Shown piece after piece: positions 26,142 to 34,582 of a DNA stretch of 64,000 bases. The position numbers and the translations under genes are program-made. Position 1 is the first letter of the stretch. Every line of letters begins with the position of its first letter. The stretch is taken from positions 2,435,501 through 2,499,500 of the forward strand of contig NZ_CP117452.1 of the NCBI RefSeq assembly GCF_030687895.1, given 5' to 3'. Under the pieces are notes generated by a model, which ran no database searches, had not been told where the DNA came from, and was given only the letters and a program-made list of their open reading frames with translations. The stretch comes from Pseudomonas sp. FP198 (GTDB taxonomy: Bacteria; Pseudomonadota; Gammaproteobacteria; Pseudomonadales; Pseudomonadaceae).

Positions 26142-26435
26142 ATGAAGGCGTACTGGATTGCTCATGTGGATGTCAGCGACCCCGATCAATACAGCCAATA
26201 CACCCAGCGCGCGCCAGCGGCGTTTGCCTTGTATGGCGCACGGATGCTCGCCCGGGGCGGACGCAGCGAAGCGATGGAAGGCAGGGCCACGCCGCAGCGC
26301 AGCGTGGTGATCGAATTCGATTCCTACGAACAGGCGCTGGCCTGCTATCACTGCGAGGAGTATCAGCAGGCGAAGGAGCATCGTGAGGGTGTGGCGCGGG
26401 CCGAGGTAATCATCGTCGAGGGCGTGGCGCCCTGA
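26142..26435 (+). CDS. DUF1330 family protein
   Basis: A 97-residue protein: MKAYWIAHVDVSDPDQYSQYTQRAPAAFALYGARMLARGG, then SVVIEFDSYEQALACYHCEEYQQAKEHR, the DUF1330 (dimeric alpha-beta barrel) signature. Function is unknown; members often sit in catabolic clusters. It is the only rightward gene in this regulon and shares the palindrome with ribBX. It ends 9 bp before the convergent Nudix gene. Confidence 0.85.
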   Translation: MKAYWIAHVDVSDPDQYSQYTQRAPAAFALYGARMLARGGRSEAMEGRATPQRSVVIEFDSYEQALACYHCEEYQQAKEHREGVARAEVIIVEGVAP

Positions 26436-26444
26436 TCGCAGGCG

Positions 26445-27008
26445 TCAGCGGATGAAGTGAATCTTGCCGCTGTCGTCGTTGCCCATGTAGATGCCGTAGA
26501 CCCCGGCCTGGCGTTCCTCGATGTAACGTTCGAGGATCTGCCGGATGGCCGGATAATAGATGCTGTCCCATGGAATGTCTTCGGCAGCGAAGAATTGGCA
26601 GGCGAGGGTTTCCGCGCCGAACTCGCCGGTGATCTCCAGCGCGATGGCGCGGAAGATGATGTACACCTCGCTGATTTTCGGCACGCTGAAAATCGAGTAG
26701 GGCGAGATGATTTCGGCGCGCACGCCGGTCTCTTCCCAGACTTCACGCAGGGCCGCCTGCTCGGTGGTCTCGTTGCCTTCCATGAAGCCGGCCGGCAGTG
26801 TCCAGGTGCCTGGGCGCGGCGGGATAGCGCGTTGGCACAGCAGGTACTTGCCGTCCTGTTCGATGATGCAGCCGGCGATGATCTTCGGATTGACGTAATG
26901 GATGTAGCCGCAGCCGCCGCACATCAGCCGCTCATGGGTATCGCCCGCTGGCAGGCGCTGGCTCAAGTCAGTGCCGCCACACTTTGGACAAAAGCTCGGG
27001 CTGAACAT
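26445..27008 (-). CDS. Nudix hydrolase with zinc ribbon
   Basis: A 187-residue protein. An N-terminal zinc ribbon (FCPKCGG...CGGCGY) precedes the Nudix domain. The Nudix box is complete: GFMEGNETTEQAALREVWEETGV. The architecture resembles NADH/FAD-pyrophosphatase-like Nudix enzymes that clean up dinucleotides. It starts 2 bp after the GntR regulator stops, so the two are cotranscribed. In a regulon that raises flavin supply a flavin-nucleotide substrate is attractive, but that is inference. Confidence 0.88.
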   Translation of the reverse strand: MFSPSFCPKCGGTDLSQRLPAGDTHERLMCGGCGYIHYVNPKIIAGCIIEQDGKYLLCQRAIPPRPGTWTLPAGFMEGNETTEQAALREVWEETGVRAEIISPYSIFSVPKISEVYIIFRAIALEITGEFGAETLACQFFAAEDIPWDSIYYPAIRQILERYIEERQAGVYGIYMGNDDSGKIHFIR

Positions 27009-27010
27009 GA

Positions 27011-27763
27011 TCAGCGTCCTATGCGGGGTTCTTTCAACGCGATGGGCGCGGTGATTTCCGGGATGTTGCCAGTCTCTTCCTGCTGGCGCTTGAGGTATTC
27101 CAGCGCGACCTTGGCGGCGGCGCGTACGTGATCGACGCAGGCCTGGTGGGCCACCAGTGGATCGCCGCTTTTGATCGCCTCGACCATGCGTTCCATTTCC
27201 TGGTTGCTGCTGCCACGGCGGTTTTCCTGGGACACTGACGTGGCCCGCAGGTAGCTGATGCGCGCTTGCAACTGGCGCAACTGGGTGGCGGCAACGTGAT
27301 TGCCGGAACCTTCAAGCAGTACGTCGTAGAAACCCTGGACCGAATCCAGCACCTGCTGCAGCTCGCCGTCCTTGAGGGCCTTGCGGTTTTCCTCGAGGGC
27401 TTTTTCCAGGGCCTTGATGTCCTTGGCCTTGGCCCGCAGGGTGAACAACTGGACGATCAAGCCTTCGAGCACGCACCGCAGCTCATAGATATCACCGGCG
27501 TCGGCTAGGGTGATGATCGCCACCCGTGGACCCTTGGCATCGGCGAACTCCACCAGGCCTTCGGATTCGAGGTGACGCAGGGCTTCACGCACCGACGTAC
27601 GGCTCACGCCCAGGCGGTCGCACAGGTCGCGTTCGACCAGGCGATCGCCCGGCAGCAGCTGGAAGTTCATGATGGCGCTTCGCAGTTTATCCAGCACGAT
27701 TTCGCGCAGGGTAACGGGGTTGCGATTGACCTTGAAGCTGTCGTCGAGTGGCAGGCGTTTCAT
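27011..27763 (-). CDS. GntR-family regulator (FCD subfamily)
   Basis: A 250-residue regulator. The winged helix is about residues 18-80 (LRSAIMNFQLLPGDRLVERDLCDRLGVSRTSVREALRHLESEGLV). The all-helical FCD effector domain follows, with YELRCVLEGLIVQLF and the metal/ligand His region DPLVAHQACVDHVRAA. FCD regulators usually bind short palindromes of the TGGTATACCA type, which matches the three sites in this region. It is the likely local repressor, released by a pathway carboxylate. ATG 27763 begins MKRLPLDDSF. Confidence 0.9.
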   Translation of the reverse strand: MKRLPLDDSFKVNRNPVTLREIVLDKLRSAIMNFQLLPGDRLVERDLCDRLGVSRTSVREALRHLESEGLVEFADAKGPRVAIITLADAGDIYELRCVLEGLIVQLFTLRAKAKDIKALEKALEENRKALKDGELQQVLDSVQGFYDVLLEGSGNHVAATQLRQLQARISYLRATSVSQENRRGSSNQEMERMVEAIKSGDPLVAHQACVDHVRAAAKVALEYLKRQQEETGNIPEITAPIALKEPRIGR

Positions 27764-27824
27764 GGGGTCCGCTCTGTGATGTGGCTGTCCATGCAAAACG
27801 GGCAAACATCCATGCTCGTTCAGT

Positions 27825-28229
27825 TCAAACAGCCGAGGGTTGACTGGAGGCCTCGGCGTCGGCTTCGGCGAAGGCTTCGCGGGCAAGCCGGAAACTGTCT
27901 ACGGCAGCGGGGACGCCGCAATAAATGCCGACCTGAAGCAGAATTTCGCGTATTTGCTCACGACTCAGTCCGTTACGCAAGGCGCCACGCACATGCAGCT
28001 TGAGTTCGTGCGGGCGATTGAGCGCCGAGATCATCGCCAGGTTGATCATGCTGCGCTCCTTGAGCGACAAACCCTCGCGGCCCCAGACATGGCCCCAGCA
28101 ATATTCCGTGACCATTTCCTGCAGCGGCCGGGTGAAATCGTCGGCGTTCTCGATGGCGCGGTTGACGTAGTCCTGGCCCAGTACCTGGGTGCGGATCTTC
28201 AGGCCTTGCTGGTATTTTTCGTTGCTCAT
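27825..28229 (-). CDS. Carboxymuconolactone decarboxylase family protein
   Basis: A 134-residue PcaC-like protein: GLKIRTQVLGQDYVNRAIENADDFTRPLQEMVTEYCWGHVW, GLSLKERSMINLAMISALNRPHELKLHVRGALRNG, and QVGIYCGVPAAVDSFRLA. PcaC itself decarboxylates 4-carboxymuconolactone, but no other beta-ketoadipate gene is nearby. Here a decarboxylation of the ring-opened product is plausible. It ends the leftward operon beginning at 31721. Confidence 0.87.
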   Translation of the reverse strand: MSNEKYQQGLKIRTQVLGQDYVNRAIENADDFTRPLQEMVTEYCWGHVWGREGLSLKERSMINLAMISALNRPHELKLHVRGALRNGLSREQIREILLQVGIYCGVPAAVDSFRLAREAFAEADAEASSQPSAV

Positions 28230-28275
28230 ACGGATTCCGAAAATAGTGATGGACCTGTGGGGATATGTGCAGCCC

Positions 28276-28761
28276 TCAAGCCAGCGCGGGCAGCGGGCCC
28301 AGCTTGCCTTTGTGGTAGATCATCGGCGTGACCGGTTGCGCGGGCAGGATCAGGTTCTTCACCGCGCCGACGATGATCGCGTGATCGCCGCCATCGTATT
28401 CGCGCCACAGTTCGCACTCGATGATCGCCGTGGCTTTACCCAGCAATGGATTGCCCAGGTCGCTCAGGTGCCAGTCGATGCCTTTGGCCTTGTCCTTGCC
28501 TTTGCCGGCGAAGGCGTAGGCTTCGGCGGTCTGGTCGGCGGACAGCAAGTGGATCGCGAACTGCTTGCTGTCGCGCAGGATCGGGTAGGTGTCGGAGGCA
28601 TAGTTGGGGCAGAACAGCACCAGCGCCGGGTCTATGGACAAGGCGCTGAAAGCGCTGGCGGTGATGCCGACGATATTGCCCTCCGGGTCCAGGGTGGTAA
28701 CCACCGTGACGCCGGACGGGAACGAGCTCATGACTTCTTTGTAGATGCCGGGTTCGATCAT
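28276..28761 (-). CDS. Flavin reductase (copy 2)
   Basis: A 161-residue flavin reductase, the same length as copy 1 at 20262-20747 and about 70% identical. FPSGVTVVTTLDPEGNIVGITASAFSALSIDPALVLFC and GGDHAIIVGAVKNLILP are shared. It is 12 bp after the aldehyde dehydrogenase gene. No second monooxygenase lies in this operon, so both reductases may serve the same oxygenase or an unlinked one. Confidence 0.9.
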   Translation of the reverse strand: MIEPGIYKEVMSSFPSGVTVVTTLDPEGNIVGITASAFSALSIDPALVLFCPNYASDTYPILRDSKQFAIHLLSADQTAEAYAFAGKGKDKAKGIDWHLSDLGNPLLGKATAIIECELWREYDGGDHAIIVGAVKNLILPAQPVTPMIYHKGKLGPLPALA

Positions 28762-28773
28762 TTCTCAGGACTC

Positions 28774-30255
28774 CTAGCGCATCACGAACGGGTCAGGCAT
28801 GGGCGCCTGGGAAAGGTTGATCCACACCGTTTTCAGCTCGGTATAGGCCAGCACTGAATCGATGCCGCTTTCGCGTCCGTAGCCACTGTTCTTGAACCCG
28901 CCGATCGGCGCCATGGCCGAGACCGCGCGGTAGGTGTTGACCCAGATAATCCCGGATCGCACGTCCCGGGCCAGGCGATGGGCGCGGCCCAGGTCACGCG
29001 TCCAGATGCCGGCGGCGAGGCCGAACTGCGAGTCGTTGGCGATCGCCAGGGCTTCGGCTTCGTCCTTGAAACGAATGACCGAGGCCACCGGGCCGAAGAC
29101 TTCTTCCTGCATGATTTTCATAGAATTGTGATCGCACTCGAACAGGGTCGGCTCGTAGAACCAGCCGTCTCCCAGGTTCGGCGGACGCTTGCCGCCCAGG
29201 CGCAGGCGCGCGCCTTCGGCAATCGCGTCGGCCACCAGGCCCTCGACTACGGCCAGTTGCTGCGCGGTGGCCATGGGGCCCATTTCGCTGGCGTCTTCCT
29301 GAGGATTGCCGATGCGAATGCGCTGGGCGCGCTCCACCAGTCGTGAGACAAACTCGTCGTAGATTTCGTCCTGTACCAGCAATCGCGAGCCGGACACGCA
29401 GCTCTGGCCGGAGGCGGCGTAGATGCCGGCAATCGCACCATTGATGGCGCTGTCGAGGTCGGCGTCGGCAAAGATGATGTTGGGCGACTTGCCGCCCAGC
29501 TCCAACGACAGCTTGGCGAAGTTCTCGGCGCTGCTGCGCACCACATGCCGGGCCGTGGCCGCGCCGCCGGTGAAGGCGATCTTGCGTACCAGTGGGTGGC
29601 GGGTGAGGGCGGCGCCGGTGCTCGGGCCGTAGCCGGTGATGACGTTGACCACGCCCGGCGGGATTCCGGCTTCCAGGGCCAGGCGAGCGAGCTCCAGGAT
29701 CGTCGCCGAGGCGTGCTCGGACGGCTTGATCACGATGGTATTGCCGGCCGCCAGCGCCGGGGCGAGCTTGATCGCGGTGAGATAGAGCGGGCTGTTCCAG
29801 GGGATGATCGCGGCGACCACCCCCATGGCTTCGTGCACGGTGTAGGCGAACAGGTCCGGCTTGTCGAGGGGCAGGGTGCCGCCTTCGAGCTTGTCGGCGA
29901 GGCCTGCGGTGTAGTGGAAAAACTCCGGCAGGTAGCCGACCTGGCCGCGGGTTTCACGGATCAGCTTGCCGTTGTCGCGGCTTTCGAGTTGGGCCAGTTG
30001 CTCCTTGTTTTCGGCGATCAGATCACCGAGACGGCGCAGCAGTTTGCCCCGAGCAGTGGCGGTCAGTCCGCGCCAGGCCGGGCTGTCAAAAGCCGTTTGT
30101 GCGGCTTGTACGGCGCGATCGACATCGGCTTCGTCGGCGTCGGGCAGCTCGGCCCAGGGTTGGGCCAGCGCCGGGTTCAGGCTCTCGAAAGTCTTGCCGG
30201 ACAGCGCATCGACCCATTCACCGCCGATGCACATCGAAAAGCGTGCGAGTGTCAT
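28774..30255 (-). CDS. Aldehyde dehydrogenase (NAD(P)-dependent)
   Basis: A 493-residue ALDH. Cofactor motif GVVAAIIPWNSPL, catalytic Glu in LSLELGGKSPNII, catalytic Cys in AASGQSCVSGSRLLVQ, and EEVFGPVASVI are all present. It would oxidise an aldehyde made after ring opening, as TgnC does in trigonelline breakdown. It overlaps the upstream alpha/beta hydrolase gene by 4 bp (ATGA). Confidence 0.92.
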   Translation of the reverse strand: MTLARFSMCIGGEWVDALSGKTFESLNPALAQPWAELPDADEADVDRAVQAAQTAFDSPAWRGLTATARGKLLRRLGDLIAENKEQLAQLESRDNGKLIRETRGQVGYLPEFFHYTAGLADKLEGGTLPLDKPDLFAYTVHEAMGVVAAIIPWNSPLYLTAIKLAPALAAGNTIVIKPSEHASATILELARLALEAGIPPGVVNVITGYGPSTGAALTRHPLVRKIAFTGGAATARHVVRSSAENFAKLSLELGGKSPNIIFADADLDSAINGAIAGIYAASGQSCVSGSRLLVQDEIYDEFVSRLVERAQRIRIGNPQEDASEMGPMATAQQLAVVEGLVADAIAEGARLRLGGKRPPNLGDGWFYEPTLFECDHNSMKIMQEEVFGPVASVIRFKDEAEALAIANDSQFGLAAGIWTRDLGRAHRLARDVRSGIIWVNTYRAVSAMAPIGGFKNSGYGRESGIDSVLAYTELKTVWINLSQAPMPDPFVMR

Positions 30256-31085
30256 GCAACGATCCCCTTTATTGGATTTTGTCGGGTGTTGGCCGTGTCG
30301 AGGAATTCCAGCAACAACTGGTTGACCAGGCGCGGCGACTCTACCGGCATCATATGCCGTTGCTCGGCGAGCACGGCAACCGTGGCGCCGGGAATCCGCT
30401 CGGCCAGTTGCCGGGCCATTTCCGGGGTCGAGCCGGGGTCCAGCTCGCCAGTGGCAATCAACGTCGGCGCCTGGATGCTGCCCAGGTCGTCGGCGCGGTA
30501 CATGTCCTGGGTGGCGAACAGCTCATAGGTGGTCAGGTAACCCTGGGGATCGTTCTGCGCCAGGGTCTGGCGCAGCGCGGCGATCTGCGCCGGATTGGCC
30601 GCCTGGTATTCGCGGCTGAACCAGCGCGACAGCGCGGCTTCGGCGTTGGCGTCCGGCCCATGCTCGGCGGCCTGGGCGGTGCGGGCGATGACCCCCGCAC
30701 GTTGTTCGGCGCTGCGGTTGAACACGCTGTTGAGCACCACCAGGCCTTGCAGGCGTTGCGGGTAATGCAAGGCGAAGGCGCGTGCCACCAGGCCGCCCAT
30801 GGAAAAGCCGATCACGCTGGCCTGGGGCAGTTGCAAGTGGTCCAGCAACTCCAGCAGCTGATCGGCGTACCCGAGCAGGCCAGTGCCAGTGGCAGGGCGC
30901 GGACTGGCGCCATGGCCGAGCATGTCGTAGGCGATGACGCGATACTTCGTGGCCAGGCCAACGACCTGGCCGCCCCACATTTCTTTGTTCAGGCCCACGC
31001 CGTGGATCAGGACCACGGGCTGGCCTTGGCCGGTTGCCAGGTAACTGGTGCCGGCCGGGGTGAGTTCAGCGGTGAGCCGAATCAT
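30252..31085 (-). CDS. Alpha/beta-hydrolase
   Basis: A 277-residue hydrolase. Oxyanion motif VVLIHGVGLNKEMW, nucleophile elbow GFSMGGLVAR, acid Asp in GELDPGSTPE and His in EQRHMMPVESP make a full catalytic triad in a PcaD-like arrangement. In the trigonelline pathway the hydrolase TgnD splits the ring-opened formamide product; a similar amide or enol-lactone hydrolysis is likely here. AGGAG precedes ATG 31085, so I prefer it over ATG 31100. Confidence 0.9.
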   Translation of the reverse strand: MIRLTAELTPAGTSYLATGQGQPVVLIHGVGLNKEMWGGQVVGLATKYRVIAYDMLGHGASPRPATGTGLLGYADQLLELLDHLQLPQASVIGFSMGGLVARAFALHYPQRLQGLVVLNSVFNRSAEQRAGVIARTAQAAEHGPDANAEAALSRWFSREYQAANPAQIAALRQTLAQNDPQGYLTTYELFATQDMYRADDLGSIQAPTLIATGELDPGSTPEMARQLAERIPGATVAVLAEQRHMMPVESPRLVNQLLLEFLDTANTRQNPIKGIVA

Positions 31086-31130
31086 GGAGCGCTCCTGCAT
31101 GCCTTTTTTATTGTGGTTGCCCCGGTGGGT

Positions 31131-31721
31131 TCACTGGGCCTGTTCGGCGGCCAGCTCTTCCAGGTCGATGTAGCGATTGCCGATGCGTGGATGCAGGCGC
31201 CCGCCATCGGCGCAGCCCAGCACCACGACGATTTCGTCGGCGCGCGGAGCGTCTTCGATCTGCATTTCCAGGGTGATGTAGTGCGAGCGCAGGCCTTCGT
31301 CGTCCTTGTGCATCATCGGGATCTGGATCGAGGTGCCGGGGCCGCCGCGCTTGTTGGTGAAGCTCAGGTAGCTCTTGGCCTTGACCGCCTCGCGGTAATG
31401 GTTGCCGAAGCGCAGGGTATGGATCACGGCGGAGGCATGCTCGATCTCTCCGTCGGCACCGACGACCGCTGCCTTGCCATAGGCTTCGATCTTTTGCGCA
31501 CCGCCGATGATGCCCACCAGGCGCTCGACCATCAGCGCGCCGAGATCGGAGCAATTGGCGCGGATCTCGGGTTTCAGGTCTTCGACAAAACCACGGCCCA
31601 GCCAAGGGTTCTTCATGACCACGGCCAGCCCGACCATGGTCACCGGCTTGTCGGTGGCCTTGCCACCTTCGATGAAGGTTTCTTCGACATAGCTGACGAT
31701 CTTGCGAATTTCGAAACTCAT
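31131..31721 (-). CDS. 'Amino acid synthesis' family protein (AA_synth, PF06684-like)
   Basis: A 196-residue protein: MSFEIRKIVSYVEETFIEGG, VVMKNPWLGRGFVEDLKP, SDLGALMVERLVGIIGGAQKIEAYGKAA and a C-terminal DEIVVVLGCADGGRLHPRIGN. I recognise these as the AA_synth family, whose name reflects genetic context, not a proven reaction. It is the first gene of the catabolic operon, 29 bp from the best regulon palindrome, so it is probably a pathway enzyme. GGAGC precedes ATG 31721. Confidence 0.8.
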   Translation of the reverse strand: MSFEIRKIVSYVEETFIEGGKATDKPVTMVGLAVVMKNPWLGRGFVEDLKPEIRANCSDLGALMVERLVGIIGGAQKIEAYGKAAVVGADGEIEHASAVIHTLRFGNHYREAVKAKSYLSFTNKRGGPGTSIQIPMMHKDDEGLRSHYITLEMQIEDAPRADEIVVVLGCADGGRLHPRIGNRYIDLEELAAEQAQ

Positions 31722-31749
31722 GAGCTGCTCCGGGGGAAAGTGTCTGTGC

Positions 31750-31771
31750 GTATGATGGTATACCATAATAC
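31750..31771. promoter_or_regulatory. Candidate GntR-type operator, catabolic operon
   Basis: The core ATGGTATACCAT (31755-31766) is a perfect 12-bp palindrome. GTAT and ATAC extend it outward to 22 bp with one mismatched pair. It is the strongest of the three related sites and lies just before the AA_synth gene. Confidence 0.7.
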
Positions 31772-32218
31772 TGTTGGTGCAAGTGGCGGCTTTGGATTTG
31801 TGCGAGGGGAGGCGACGGAAGGCTGGGGCTCGGCAGAGCGCAGGCACTCAGGAGAATAGGCAGCTACAGTGTGGGTATAAATTTCCCCTTTTCAGGGCAT
31901 CCGAGGCCAAACTCCCGCCCGACTGCACCGATTCGACCCGTTTGAGGTATCGACGCCGGGCACTGAAATAAACGTTTCAGCCTGCAAACCGATTTTTGCC
32001 GTGAAATAGAAAAGAAATTTCGCTTTTTCAGCGTTGCGCGCCGTTTTTTCCAGCATTGTGTGGATGCCCCCGCGCTTAGGCACAGCGTTTGCTACGGCTC
32101 ACAGACGCTAGAACCAAGAGGTGCTCCAAGGAACAGGCTCATCAAACAAGGCAAGGCCAGACTGGTGAAATGACGAAGTCATAAGAAATGCCGTGTACGA
32201 CACGGCTGGGAGTTGGCT
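31772..32218. other. Intergenic region between divergent operons
   Basis: It should contain the promoter of the ATP-grasp operon. An inverted repeat CTGAAA/TTTCAG is at 31963-31980, followed by an AT-rich stretch to about 32030. No gene was recognised. Confidence 0.5.
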
Positions 32219-33628
32219 ATGCCCCACGCTTTTTTCAATGAAATGTATGACGCACAGGGTGACTGCCGCCCGCATTACCAAGCCTTCTCGCGCTGGCTGG
32301 CGGATACGCCGCTGGAGCTGTTGGAACAACGCCGCCGCGAAGCCGACCTGCTGTTTCATCGCGCAGGCATCACGTTCACCCTCTACGGCGACGAGCAGGG
32401 CACCGAGCGCCTGATCCCCTTCGACATCATCCCCCGCAGCATCAAGGCCAGCGAATGGCAGACGGTTGAGCGTGGCTGCATCCAGCGGGTCCAGGCCCTG
32501 AACATGTTCCTGGCGGATATCTACCACGGGCAACGCATCCTCAAGGAAGGCATCATTCCGGCCGAGCAAGTGCTGGCTAACGAGGGCTATCAGATCGCAA
32601 TGCAGGGCCTGGACCTGCATCGTGGCATCTACGCGCACATTGCCGGTGTCGACCTGGTTCGCGACGGCGACGGCAGCTACTACGTGCTGGAGGACAACCT
32701 GCGCACGCCCAGCGGCGTGAGCTACATGCTCGAAGACCGCAAGATGATGATGCGTCTGTTCCCCGAGTTGTTCGCCGCCCAGCGCGTGGCGCCCATCGAC
32801 CACTATCCGAACCTGCTGCTCGATACCCTCAAGAGCTCAAGCCCACTCGACAACCCTACCGCCGTGGTGCTGACCCCGGGGCGTTTCAACAGTGCCTATT
32901 TCGAACATGCGTTCCTGGCCCGGGAAATGGGCGTGGAGCTGGTAGAGGGCGCCGACCTGTTCGTGCGTGACGACCACGTCTATATGCGCACCACCGCCGG
33001 CCCCCAGCAGGTGGATGTGATTTACCGTCGCCTTGACGACGCCTACCTCGATCCGCTGTCGTTCAATCCCGATTCGATGCTCGGCGTGCCCGGGCTGGTC
33101 GCGGTCTATCGTTCCGGCAACGTGGTGCTGGCGAACGCCGTCGGCACTGGCGTGGCGGATGACAAGTCGATCTACCCCTATGTCGACGAAATGATCCGCT
33201 TCTACCTCACTGAAGAACCGATCCTGAAGAACGTGCCCACCTGGCAGTGCCGCAAACCCCAGGACCTGTCCCATGTGCTGGCGAACCTGCCCGACCTGGT
33301 GGTCAAGGAAACCCAGGGCTCCGGCGGCTACGGCATGCTGGTGGGGCCGGCCGCCACCGCAGCGGAAATCGAGGATTTTCGTGCCCGTCTCAAGGCCCGG
33401 CCGGAGGCCTACATCGCCCAGCCGACCTTGAGCCTGTCCACGTGCCCGACTTTTGTCGAAAGCGGCATCGCCCCGCGCCACATCGACCTGCGTCCCTTCG
33501 TGCTGTCCGGCAAGGAAACCCGCCTGGTGCCCGGTGGCCTGACCCGCGTGGCGCTGCGCGAAGGCTCGCTGGTGGTGAACTCGTCCCAGGGCGGCGGCAC
33601 CAAGGACACTTGGGTAGTGGAGGACTAA
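32219..33628 (+). CDS. Circularly permuted ATP-grasp protein (DUF404/DUF407)
   Basis: A 469-residue protein of the circularly permuted ATP-grasp type-1 family. FFNEMYDAQGDCRPHYQAF opens it; GVDLVRDGDGSYYVLEDNLRTPSGVSYMLEDR, VDVIYRRLDDAYLDPL and VVKETQGSGGYGMLVGP are conserved ATP-grasp segments. It is predicted to be a carboxylate-amine ligase that makes a small peptide or peptide tag; the substrate is unknown. It is the first gene of a three-gene set with an alpha-E protein and a transglutaminase. GGGAG precedes ATG 32219. Confidence 0.9.
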   Translation: MPHAFFNEMYDAQGDCRPHYQAFSRWLADTPLELLEQRRREADLLFHRAGITFTLYGDEQGTERLIPFDIIPRSIKASEWQTVERGCIQRVQALNMFLADIYHGQRILKEGIIPAEQVLANEGYQIAMQGLDLHRGIYAHIAGVDLVRDGDGSYYVLEDNLRTPSGVSYMLEDRKMMMRLFPELFAAQRVAPIDHYPNLLLDTLKSSSPLDNPTAVVLTPGRFNSAYFEHAFLAREMGVELVEGADLFVRDDHVYMRTTAGPQQVDVIYRRLDDAYLDPLSFNPDSMLGVPGLVAVYRSGNVVLANAVGTGVADDKSIYPYVDEMIRFYLTEEPILKNVPTWQCRKPQDLSHVLANLPDLVVKETQGSGGYGMLVGPAATAAEIEDFRARLKARPEAYIAQPTLSLSTCPTFVESGIAPRHIDLRPFVLSGKETRLVPGGLTRVALREGSLVVNSSQGGGTKDTWVVED

Positions 33629-33631
33629 GAC

Positions 33632-34582
33632 ATGCTTTCAAGAACCGCTTCGGACCTCTATTGGATGTCCCGCTACCTGGAGCGCGCCGAGAACCTGGCG
33701 CGCATGCTCGAAGTCAGTTATTCGCTGTCGTTGATGCCCCAGGCCGGGCGTAGCGACGGGCATGCCGAGCTGGCGATGTCGCTGCTGGCGGCCGGTACGC
33801 TGGACGATTACAACGCCCGTTATGACGCGCTCAACAGCGAGCGCATGCTGCATTTCTTTGCTCTGGATGAAGCCAACCCCGGCAGTATCTATAGCTGCCT
33901 GCGTGCCGCGCGCACCAACGCCCACGCGGTGCGCGGGCGCATCACCGCCGACATGTGGGAAAACATCAACGCCACCTGGCTGGAGATGCGCAACATCGCC
34001 AGTAACGGCCTGGGCCGCTACGGCATCAGCCATTTCTGCGAATGGGTCAAGGAGCGTTCGCACCTGTTCCGCGGCGCGACGTCGGGCACGATCATGCGCA
34101 ACGACGCCTACAGTTTCATTCGCCTGGGAACCTTCATCGAGCGCGCGGACAACACCTTGCGCCTGCTGGACGCGCGCTACGAGATGTTCGGCGAGGAGTC
34201 GGAGGAGGTCAGCGACAACTCGGCGCGCGGCTATTACCAATGGAGTGCCTTGTTGCGGGCGCTGTCTTCGTTCGAGGCGTTCAACGAGATCTACCGTAAC
34301 GCGCCCAACGCCGAGCAGGTCTCGGAGATGTTGCTGCTGCGGGCCGACGTGCCGCGCTCGCTGCATGCGTGCATCGAAGAACTGGACCATATCCTCGCCA
34401 GCCTGCCTGGCAACAACGGTCGTCCGGCCCAGCGCCTGGCCGCGGAATTGAATGCGCGCCTGCGTTATTCCGGCATCGACGAGATTCTCGCGTCGGGCCT
34501 GCATCAATGGCTGACCGAACTCATCGGCCAGATCCGCCACCTGGGCCAGACCGTCCACGATGCCTACCTGGAGGTGGTATGA
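33632..34582 (+). CDS. Alpha-E domain protein (DUF403)
   Basis: A 316-residue, mostly helical protein: LSRTASDLYWMSRYLERAENLARMLEVSYSLSLMP is the DUF403/alpha-E signature. RGATSGTIMRNDAYSFIRLGTFIERADNTLRLLDARY is conserved mid-protein. Alpha-E proteins accompany permuted ATP-grasp ligases nearly always; their own activity is not established. It begins 3 bp after the ligase stop and overlaps the next gene by 4 bp. Confidence 0.92.
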   Translation: MLSRTASDLYWMSRYLERAENLARMLEVSYSLSLMPQAGRSDGHAELAMSLLAAGTLDDYNARYDALNSERMLHFFALDEANPGSIYSCLRAARTNAHAVRGRITADMWENINATWLEMRNIASNGLGRYGISHFCEWVKERSHLFRGATSGTIMRNDAYSFIRLGTFIERADNTLRLLDARYEMFGEESEEVSDNSARGYYQWSALLRALSSFEAFNEIYRNAPNAEQVSEMLLLRADVPRSLHACIEELDHILASLPGNNGRPAQRLAAELNARLRYSGIDEILASGLHQWLTELIGQIRHLGQTVHDAYLEVV

